A stretch of 64,000 nucleotides of DNA, from positions 46,951,097 to 47,015,096 of the forward strand of contig NC_077242.1 in NCBI RefSeq assembly GCF_947179165.1. Reading direction: 5' to 3'. A program made the translations under genes and the position numbers. Origin of the DNA: Solanum dulcamara (lineage: Eukaryota; Streptophyta; Magnoliopsida; Solanales; Solanaceae). The notes under the pieces were generated by a model. It worked only from the letters and a program-made list of their open reading frames with translations. It made no database searches and was not told the origin of the DNA. This document shows positions 55,158 to 64,000 of this stretch, piece by piece; the stretch's first letter is position 1, and each line of letters begins with the position of its first letter.

Positions 55158-57215
55158 TATAAGGCCCCAAAATTTTAAAAGTTGAAATTTCAAGTTAAAA
55201 AGGAATAGCTAGGAAAAAGGGTGTGTGAAGCACGCCAAATGAGATTGGTGACACACCAAGGGGCTTGACAAGTGACAAATAGTCCTGTGAGTTCGCTTAA
55301 AAAGTTCTAAAAACTCATTTTCATAAGCTGGAAAGGATAGTAAGGAGGAAGAGGAAATGGAGACATGCCGAGTTGGAAAGGCGAGCAAGTTTTCTCACAT
55401 AAAACTTTAGAGAAGTTGGTAGACAGAGGAAACATTAGGCAAGGGAGAGGTCCCAATCGGCAACTCACCGACCAGGTAAGCGAGAAAAAATGTGCTCTCT
55501 AAATTTATCTGAAGATTTTCCCTCATAGTTTAGGACTTTAGGCGAGGTAGATGGGAAGTTGGAGACACTGTGATTTTGTTGGTGAGCACGAGCAATCTCT
55601 CCCAACTATCCTCCGCCAAGTTTTAAGTGAGGTCATTTAAATTAATTCCGACTTATTTAATCCCAAAGCTTCATTGTTTTATCCCTATATTCTAAACCTA
55701 CCATTACCCAAACCCTTCAAATTTCCCCCATTTATTCCTCAACCAATAGTTACAATATTTCTCTCTCTAAATTACTCACCCAAGGGTTTTATCTCTAAGA
55801 TAAGCTAGGAGAGTAGGAATTTCAAGTTTAAGTCTCTATATTCACAACACTTAGGGCTTTATTGATCAAGGTGTGTGAGAATTCATCCATGGATCTTTCC
55901 ATCCATGGAGTCCCAAGTTTTTCTCTAAATTCTTCTTCATGAATTCGATTTCTAAGTCCTAATTCTTATGAAATTACATTGGGTAAATTCAATTATAATT
56001 TCTTTCATTATCATTGATTTAATTATGCATGATTCACATTAAATTGTATGATTTCAAGTTGATTTCCACAGACCCATGCATTATGCTATTTTGAAGTATG
56101 AAATTAAGAAGTTATGATTGTGAATTGATAAATTATTTATGAAAAGCTATGATGGTGATGAATTATGATTTCACTGATATTTCAAGCAAGCATAAAGGTT
56201 GTGAGGATTTTCCTCACACACTCATGTTAATGATGGTGAATGAGTTTCTCATAGACTCATGGATTCATAAGGCCTAAAAGTTTGCTTGTATGAATCAATC
56301 ATGTTGTTGAGCTAGTTCTTTGATTACTTTTATGATGATGTTAATGATTAAGTTCAATATATTTTGTTGGGATAATTACTAAGCATTGAGAGGACATTAA
56401 AGTGGGGTTCGATCCTATAGTTCAAGTAGATACCTAAGGGAATCCTAAATGTAACCTTAAGTCCCTAACTACGCTATCCGTGTAGTTTTGGCAATATGGC
56501 CTAGATAGTAGATCCACATATTGGTCATGATTTTAAGATATTTTCATGAAGTCTACCTTTACAAGTATCATCTCTCTTCTTGATGTAGGAGTTACATTGG
56601 ATTCCATGTTATATCTCACATGTTCTTCAGTGTTGGTTAAGGTCCTATCCCATATAAAATGTATATGTTATGGTATAAGTTCTTATGTTCTTATACATCC
56701 CATGCTCATATTGCTTATGTTCTATTGTCATTAGCATGCATGATTCTCACATACTTAATGCATTCCATGTACTAACTCATATTCTTTTTCCTACAGTATA
56801 TCATAATAAAGGGACTGATGATCACCGCGCACCTTTTATTCATGAGTAGAGTTGAGCTTATTACTATTCTCATTTGTGGTGAGTCCTCATGTTTCAATAA
56901 CATGATAGTTTACTTTTCCTTATGTTCTTATGACTTTTGTTATGTATTGTGGGTGATGTAGGAGCTTGTGTTATTCCCCCATCTAGTCTATAATAGAGGC
57001 ATGATTAGACGTTCATTAAGTTGTAGCTCTAATTTTTCAGATATGTTTCTTTAAGCATTTCTATTATTGAGACTTTAGTGAGACTTATCTTCTGCTTATA
57101 ATTTCATTGATGTTTTAAGTTATCTTATGTATGTGATGTATGCTAGGAGGCTTGATTGGGATCCCTCGATATTCCATCATCATGTCATGCTTAGGGTCTA
57201 TGTTATCTTATAACA
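55158..57215 (+). mobile_element. Element C 5' LTR
   Basis: Starts TATAAGGCCCC (decayed TGTGAGGCCC of the 3' copy) and ends TATCTTATAACA at 57215, 2058 bp. Aligns with 62196-64000 through GGAAAAAGGGTGT, ATTTCTCTCTCTAAA, CATCCATGGATC and AAGGTGGGGTTCGATC blocks. The left flank is CCTAC (55153-55157). Confidence 0.85.
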
Positions 57216-57218
57216 AAC

Positions 57219-57238
57219 TTGGAATCATAGAAAAGTTT
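57219..57238 (+). other. Element C PBS, degenerate
   Basis: TTGGAATCATAGAAAAGTTT, three bases after the LTR end; derived from the TTGGTATCAGAGC type. Confidence 0.6.
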
Positions 57239-57579
57239 AAAGTGTCTTAGGGAGTCTAACATGCCATATGAATATAGTGTTGTTCATCGATCTGAAGCGC
57301 GCCACATTGATGAATAAGAAGCTATTTAGAAAATTCCATTTGTTTAATGATCTTATCATGCGATAGAGTTGAACTCTTAGGCTTTCCTTCTAATGTTTCT
57401 TATTTGTGATTTCAGAAGTATGCATCCATGAAGAATCCCCTTTGGAAGAATTTTTAGGAGGAGAATAAAGCTCCCCAAGCTCCAAATTATCCTTTGAATG
57501 ATCAAGTCTCTCATGCAGAGTCTCGAGGCTTTTCTAAGTTCTTGCTCAAGCCGTAGCGGCTCAAGCCAACCAAGAAGTA

Positions 57580-58449
57580 GTTTCTCCCTTGAACTCAAAT
57601 ATGGGTACAACAGCAACAAGGGTTTATAATTTCGTGAGGATGAGTCCTTTAGAGTTTTACATGTCAAAGGTGGATGAGGATCCATAAGAGTTTGTTGAAA
57701 GTATACACAAAATTATGGAAATTATGGGGGTTAGTCCGGTGGAAATGGAGGAATTAGCCGCTTATCAATTGAAAAGAGTTTCTAGGTTTTTGTTAGACCA
57801 ATGGAAAGTGGAGAGATCTAGATAAGTGGATCATATTGCTTGGGATGAGATAAAAGAAGTATTCCTTGACCATTTATTTACCCTTGTGCTTAGGGAGGCA
57901 AATATCCAATAACGTATCAACTTGAGACAAGGTAGTATGAGTGTGAGGGAGTATGCCCTCAATTTCACCTAATTTTCAAAGCATGCACCATTTATGATAT
58001 TCGACCCAAGAGCCCGAGTGAGTAATTTTATGTTAGGTATTTCTGTCTTGGTGTTCAAAGAATGCAAAACCACAATTCTAATTATTGAGATAGATATCTC
58101 AAGGCTCATGACCTATGCCAAACAAATTAAGAATGATAAGCTTAGGAAAGAGGCAAAATAGTCTAAGAGGACAAGGACTGATAGTGGTAACTTTTCATAC
58201 TCTACATCCGAAAATAGTGGTCTTCCTCAATTTCTCCAAGGGTATTCAGACAAAAATTCTTCAAACACATCGACTCTAAATTTTGATATAGAGAGGGTGT
58301 CTAACTCTAAGGTTAAAAGAGGAGCTCTGAGTGGCCAAGTCATTCCTCCATGCAAGAAGTGTGGGAGAAATCATAAAGGAGAATGCTTGGTGGGTTTGAA
58401 TGCGTGCTATAAGTGTGGTAGGTTGGTTCATCAACAAATAATTTTATAG
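57580..58449 (+). pseudogene. Element C gag with zinc knuckles
   Basis: One frame can be followed through several stops: FVRMSPLEFYMSKVDEDP, IMEIMGVSPVEMEELAAYQL, WDEIKEVFLDHLFTLVLREA, GSMSVREYALNFT and VFKECKTTILIIEIDISRLM, then a knuckle CKKCGRNHKGEC (58351-58386). A second knuckle start, CYKCGRLVHQ at 58405, has lost its final Cys. At least five in-frame stops. Sequences upstream to 57415 show the N-terminus in mixed frames. Very similar to gag D. Confidence 0.85.
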
Positions 58450-58584
58450 GTTGTGGTCGACCCCAGGCTCATACATAGGCTACAGGCCTTCCTATTCAGC
58501 AAGGTGCTACTAAAGGTAACCGTGGAAGTCAATACCAAAGCTGATTCAATGCTCTTCATACTAGGAAATATTTGGAGGAGTCAC

Positions 58585-58860
58585 CAGATATTGTGATGAG
58601 TATGTTGATGTTTATACTTTACTAGATATGTATGCTAGTCTATCTGTTATTACTCGATATCTTTCTATGAGATGTTTTGTTGATCCTAAGATATTGATAG
58701 AGTCCTTTTCAATTTATACCCTGGTTGGTGATTTGATTATTTCCAAGATAGTCAATAAAAATTGTCTGGCCTTAGTTTTTTTATAAATTTATCCCATGTG
58801 ATCTTATAGAGCTTGATATGATTGATTTTGATGTTATTCTTGGTATGGATTGACTACATG
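58585..58860 (+). pseudogene. Element C aspartic protease remnant
   Basis: YTLLDMYASLSVITRYLSM occupies the active-site loop; the lineage has D-P/S-G-A here, so the catalytic triad is destroyed (DMYA). VGDLIISKIVN and, after a frameshift, LIELDMIDFDVILGMD follow, matching the second half of the retropepsin-like domain. A stop follows the last Asp. Confidence 0.75.
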
Positions 58861-59055
58861 CATGTTATGGTTCCATATGTAGAAGCCAGGTGGTCAAGTT
58901 CATGTCTCCTAATGAGCCAGTCCTAGAATAGAAGGGCAGTAATTACATGTTTAAAGGTCAATTCATATTGTGCCTTAAGACTAGGAAAATGATTTCAAAG
59001 GGTTGTATCTACCATCTAGTCTAGGTTAGGGATACAAATTATAAAGCTCATACTC

Positions 59056-59910
59056 TTGAGTCAGTTTCGGTTGTTAATATGTTCTCGAAATTTCCCCCCT
59101 ATGATCTCTAATGTATCCCTCCCCAAAAAAATAGACTTCGGTATTGATGTTATCTACGATACCAAACCTATCTCTATTCCTCCTTACTGTATAGCCCCAA
59201 TAGATCATAAGGAGCTAAATGATCAATTGGAGGATTTATTAGATAAGGGTTTCATTAGACCATGTATCTCTCCATTGGGTGGTCCAATTCACATTGTCAG
59301 AAAGAAGGATGATTCTCTTCGAATTGCATTGATTATCATCAATTGAACAAGGTCACTATTAAGAATAAGTACTCTATTCCGAGGATTGATGACTTGTTCG
59401 ATCAACTTCAAGGAGCAAGTTACTTTTCAAAGATTGATCTTCAATCGAGTTATCATCAACTCTGAGTAAGAGAATGTGACATTCCAAGGACGTCTTTTAG
59501 TACTCGATATGATAACTTTGAGTTCTTGGTTATGTCTTTTGGACTATCAAATGCTCTTGTAACTTTTATGGATTTGATGAACAGGGTGTTCTAGATATTT
59601 GGATATGTTTATGATTGTTTTCATGTATGATTTTGGTCTACTCTTGGAATGAATATCTAATCATTTGAGGATTGTGTTGCATGTCTTGAAGAATCATCGA
59701 TTTATTGCTAAGTTTAGCAAGTGTGAGTTTTGGTTCAAGTTAGTTGCATTTCGTTTCCATGTTTTGTCCGTCGAAGGTATTATGGTTGATCCTAAGAAAA
59801 TTAAAGCGGTTTAGAATTGGATTAGACCTTTGTCTACTTATGATATTCAGCATTTTTTGGGTTTAGCCTGTTATTATAGACGGTTTATGGAAGATCTTCT
59901 CTTCGATTGC
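59056..59910 (+). pseudogene. Element C reverse transcriptase remnant
   Basis: The open segment 59056-59346 has PISIPPYCIAPIDHKELNDQ and GFIRPCISPLGGPIHIVRKK. After a frameshift, [19 protein letters not shown] (first catalytic Asp) and a stop, then [20 protein letters not shown]. The second active-site box, normally F/Y-x-DD, is not readable near 59620, and frames break repeatedly to 59910. Confidence 0.85.
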
Positions 59911-59917
59911 ATCATCT

Positions 59918-60373
59918 TTGACTACTTTGACTCAAAGAAAGGTAAAATTCCAATTGTCTAAGACATGTGAGAAAAGTTTTATAGAGTGGAAGTATAAACT
60001 TACTTCCACTCCATTGTTGGCATTACAGGATGGTTCTAATGGGTTTGTTGTTTATTATGATGCTTCAAGGGTTGGTTTTGGTTGTGTGTTGATGAAAAAT
60101 TGTAAAGTAATAGCCTATACTTCTAGGAAACTCAAGGTGCATGAAAATAACAACCAGACTCATGACTTGGAGTTGGCGGCGATTATGTTTGCTTTGAAAA
60201 TTTGGAGATACTATCTCTATGGTGTTCATTTTGATGTATTTACAATTCATAAGGGTTTGGAATATGTGTTTAACAAAAAGTATTTGAACTTTCAACAAAG
60301 GAGATGTATTGAATTGTTGAATGACTATGATATGAAATTTTTGTACCATTCGAGTAAAGAAAATGTGGTTTGA
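59918..60373 (+). pseudogene. Element C RNase H (long open segment)
   Basis: 151 codons without a stop: [54 protein letters not shown] and LNFQQRRCIELLNDYDMKF, the typical gypsy RNase H coupled to RT. The acidic DAS, HDLELA and ND residues are present. It ends KENVV with a frameshift into the next segment at about 60365. Confidence 0.88.
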
Positions 60374-61330
60374 TGCTTTTAGTAGACTGTCCATTAATAG
60401 TGTTTCCCATATTGAAGATGGTAAGAAGGAGTTAGTTTGTGATGTTCATAGGCTAGCTTATTTGGGTGTTTTCTTGGTTGATTCAGAGGATGGTAAACTT
60501 TTTGTTAATAATGGTTCTGAATCGTCTCTTGTGGCGGATGTTAAGGGAAAGCAATATAGTGATCCTACTTTGGATGAGTTGAAGAAGGTGGTTTCTGGAA
60601 AAGCCATTGAGGCTTTCTTCCAAGTGGGAGATGGTGTATTAAGGTTTCAAGGCCGTTTGTGTATTCCTGATGTTGATGGATTGGGAGAAATGATACTTTC
60701 CAAAGGTCATAGTTCACGATATTTGATTCATACGAGTTCCATAAAGATGTATAGGAATTTGAGGGAAGTGTATTGGTTGAATGGAATGAAGAGGGATGTT
60801 ATGAAATTTGTGGACAAATGTCCAAATTATCAACAAGTTAAGGTTGAGCTTTAAAAATTGGGATGTTTAGCTCAAGATATTGAGATTTACTTGGAAATGG
60901 GAAGATTTGAATATGGACTTCATTAAGGATTTCCCTCGTACTCGCAGGCAACATGATTTGATTTGTGTTGTTATTGACTGAATGGCTAAAGTGGCTCATT
61001 TTCTTCTCATTAAAACTTCTTATTCGACCGAGGATTATGCTAAAATTTACATTTCAGAGTTGTTTAAGTTTCATGGTATTCCATTGTCTATTATTTTTGA
61101 CCTAGGTACACAATTTACATCTCAATTTTGGAGGACTTTCCAAATGGGTCTTAAAACTCAAGTCAAGCTTAGTATAACTTTTGACCTGCAAACCGATGGA
61201 TAATCCGAGCATACTATTAAAATATTGGAGGACATGTTAAGATCTTGTGTAATTGATTTCAAGGTAATTGGGATGATCATTTGTTGTTCATTGAGTTACC
61301 TATAATAATAGCTACCATTCTAGTATCCAA
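60363..61330 (+). pseudogene. Element C integrase
   Basis: The 60363-60854 open segment begins FDAFSRLSI, then the zinc-binding domain YLIHTSSIKMYRNLREVYW and CPNYQQVK, where the second Cys of CPxC is Tyr. The core follows with VVID (first Asp) just before a stop at 60980. 60982-61203 gives MAKVAHFLLIKTSYSTEDYA, FHGIPLSIIFDLGTQF (second Asp) and FDLQTDG, and after a stop EHTIKILEDML carries the Glu region. All three catalytic residues exist, but in broken frames. Confidence 0.87.
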
Positions 61331-61559
61331 AAGGCTCCGTTTAAGCGTTGTTTGGTAGGAGATGTAGGTCTTGAATTTTGTGGTTTAAAGTTGGTAAAGT
61401 TTTTTTCATAGGCCTCGAGTTCGTTCATGAGGATATGGAAAAATTTAGACTCAATAGATAAAGATTGAAAACCACTCAAAGATGACAAAAGTCCTATTCG
61501 GATGTAAGAAGAACGGAACTTGACTTTGAGGTTAATGATTGAGTTTACTTAAAAATCTA

Positions 61560-61960
61560 TCGCATGAAGGTTGTAATGCATTTTGGTATGAAAGTGAAGT
61601 TTATTCCCCATATGTATGCCCGTACAAAATTTTCTAAGAATTGGAAAGGCGGCGTATTAGTTGGATTTGCCTTAAAATTTGGCATTGGTGCATTTTCATG
61701 TGTCCTTGTTGAAGAAATTTGTTGGTGATCCTGGCTTGATTATGTCTTTGTGTAGTATGGGTGTGAAGGGGAGGTTGTCCTATGGGAGATTCCTATTGAG
61801 GTTTTAGACCGACAAGTTCGAAAGTCGAGGAACAAGAAAGTTACATCCGTTAAATTGTTCTGGAGAATCTAAGAGGTTGAAGGTGCTACATGGGAGGACG
61901 AAGCCAATATGATGTTATGATATCGTCATCACTTTCCTTATGTTCCTAGTTGAGGTATTT
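61560..61960 (+). pseudogene. Element C integrase C-terminal/chromodomain-like tail
   Basis: FSKNWKGGVLVGFALKF-like sequence at about 61630, then PIEVLDRQVRKSRNKKVTSV, a stop, and EGATWEDEANMML ... HHFPYVPS ending at 61953. This matches the tail of chromodomain-bearing gypsy lineages and the tail at 3917-4068. Confidence 0.8.
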
Positions 61961-62177
61961 ATTTCTCTCATGGACACTCCTTCTAAATCAAGTGCCGAAT
62001 TTATTCTTATGTTTTCATATGTATGCATGTTCATGAAAGTTGATTTTAAGCTATGAATTATGTTAAATTGAAATTTTCAGGGTTTGTTCATTTTAAATTT
62101 GTTATTGCATTCATGTTGGGCTACTATATTTCTTTTCCTACTCCACTCATGTTGTGAGTCCCATTTGATGATGAATG

Positions 62178-62195
62178 TTTCCAAGGGGGAGATAT
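62178..62195 (+). other. Element C polypurine tract
   Basis: TTTCCAAGGGGGAGATAT immediately precedes the 3' LTR start TGTGAGGCCC. Confidence 0.8.
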
Positions 62196-64000
62196 TGTGA
62201 GGCCCTGAAAGTTGGTAAGTAGAATTTTTGAGTTAAAAAGGAAAAGTTGGGAAAAAGGGTGTCTGAAGCTCCCTAAATGAGATTGACGACATGCAAAGGG
62301 GCTTGGCGACTAGCCAAAAGGACTGTGAGCTTTCTTAAAAGTTCTGAAAACTCAATCACATAAGTTGGGTAGGTTTATGAGGAACAAGAGAAACGGCGAC
62401 ACTCTGAGTTGGAAAGGCGAGTATGTTTTCTCATATAAAACTTCAGAGAAGTTAGAAGACAGGATGAAACACTGGGCGTGGGAGAGGTCCCGATCGCCGA
62501 CCCACTGACTAGGTTGATGAGAATATTCGATCTCTCCAAATTCATCTAAATATTTTCCCACAATGTTCAGGACTTGAGGCGAGGTAGCCAGGAAGTTGGC
62601 GACTCATTGTTTGAGTAGGTGTGCACGACCAATCTTGCCCAACTATCCTCTGCCAATTTTAAGTGAGGTCATTTAAGTTAATTCCAACTCATTTAATCCC
62701 AAATCATCATCATTTTAAGCCTATATTCTAAACCTATAACTATACAAACCCTTCAAATCTCCCCCATTCATTCCCCAATCAATAGTTATAATATTTTTCT
62801 CTCTAAAACACTCAAACACTCTCCCAAGGGTTTCATCTCCAAGACATGCTAGGGTTCAAGCAATTTCAAGTTCAAGTCTTTATATTCAATACATTTAGGG
62901 ATTTATTGATAAAAGTATGGGAAAATTCATCCATGGATCCTTCAATCCATGGAGTCCCAAGAGTTTCTCTAAATTCTTCTTCATGAATACTATTTTTATG
63001 TCCTAATTCTTATGAAATTTCATTTGGTCAATATAATTATAGTTTATTTCATTATCATTGATTTAATTATACATGATTCACATTAAATTGTATGATTTCA
63101 AGTTGATTTCAATATATAGGCACATGCATTATGCTATTTTCAAGTATGAAATTATGAAATTATTATTGTGAATTGATAAAGTATTTACGAAAAGCTATGA
63201 AGATGAATTATGATTTCAGTGATGTTTTAAGAAAGGTTAAAGTTTTTGATGGATTTTCCTCACACACTCATGTTAAATATGGTGAATTATTTTCTCACTG
63301 ATTCACAGATTCACAGATTCATAAAGACGAAAGGTATTCGTGTATAAATCAATCATGTTTATGATCTACTCTTATATTTATTTTTATGATTATGTTAATG
63401 ATTATGTTTAATGTATTCCATTGGTATAATGATTAATCATCGAGAGGACTTTAAGGTGGGGTTCGATCTGGTAGTTCAAGTAGCTACACAAGGTAATCCT
63501 AGTAGCAACCTTTAGTCCCTAACTACGTTGCCGTGTAGGTTTGCCAATATGGCCTAGCTAGTGGATCCACATATAGCTTATGATGTTAAGATGTTATCAT
63601 AGAGTCTAAAATTTCTTGATGTTGGATTCACATCGAATTCCACATTATACCTCGTATGGTATTAAGTGTCGATTAAAGTCCTCTCCCAGAGAAAATGTAT
63701 ATGTTATGGTATAAGTTCTTATATTGATTTCACGATTCATTGACCATATGATTATGATGTCACTCAAATTCTTTCATGTTTTATTCACGTTTTCATGTTA
63801 ATGCCCAAGCATCCCAAGCTCATATTTCTTATGTCCTATTGTCATTGTCATGCATGCTTCTAACATACTTGGTGCATTGCATTTACTAGCGCATACTCTT
63901 TTTTCTACATAGTATCATAATATAGGGACTGACGATCATCTCCCACCTCCTATTTGTGAGAGAGTTGAGCTTATTACTTTTCATTATATTCCTATGACTT
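62196..64000 (+). mobile_element. Element C 3' LTR, cut by window edge
   Basis: Starts TGTGAGGCCCTGAAAG. Its last bases correspond to about 56937 in the 5' LTR, so roughly 280 bp lie outside the window. Relative to the 5' LTR there are several small indels, including about 50 bp missing near 63975. Confidence 0.88.

Overview
This window looks like repeat-rich nuclear DNA from a flowering plant, most probably Solanaceae. The reasons are spliced gene fragments with GT-AG introns, plant-type Ty1/copia and Ty3/gypsy elements primed by initiator-tRNA-like PBSs, a TRIM, and tRNA-derived SINEs of the Solanaceae TS/SolS type. The family assignment is recognition from memory, not a search, and the genus is left open. 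There are no intact host genes, no rRNA genes and no prokaryotic features. Nearly every reading frame is a decayed transposon fragment or chance.

Layout. 1-13243: a stack of one gypsy LTR family (A, about 3.5 kb, TGTTAYACCCC...GGTCGTGACA): one minus copy cut by the left edge, a plus integrase tail with its PPT, then four partial plus copies in series. 13244-20687: a minus gypsy element of LTR family B that keeps only gag and the first part of protease between its LTRs. 20688-23335: mostly unassigned, with a hAT-like terminal region. 23336-28842: a TRIM fused to a degenerate copia element; an 862-bp hAT-type MITE with 8-bp target duplications sits just before the copia PPT. 29543-40295: a minus-strand, three-exon fragment of the nucleoporin gene NUP88/MOS7. 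Its second intron has grown to about 9 kb and holds LINE pieces, a copia tail and a 3541-bp solo LTR of family A with a 5-bp TSD. 41187-43350: two SINEs and a 1281-bp Mutator-like foldback element with an internal 105-bp tandem array. 43646-48925: gypsy LTR D (with a CACTA MITE inside) and gag, joined head-on to an inverted pol. 49181-52850: LTR B with PBS and the start of gag. 55158-64000: a nearly full-length plus-strand gypsy element (C) whose 3' LTR runs off the window.

Nothing here works together as a pathway. The window records successive insertions, LTR-LTR deletions and inversions. The items most worth following up are the broken NUP88 gene and its TE-filled intron, the gag/inverted-pol junction, the target-site-marked MITE and SINE insertions, and the palindrome and G-box clusters inside the LTRs. 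I did not find an undescribed functional system.
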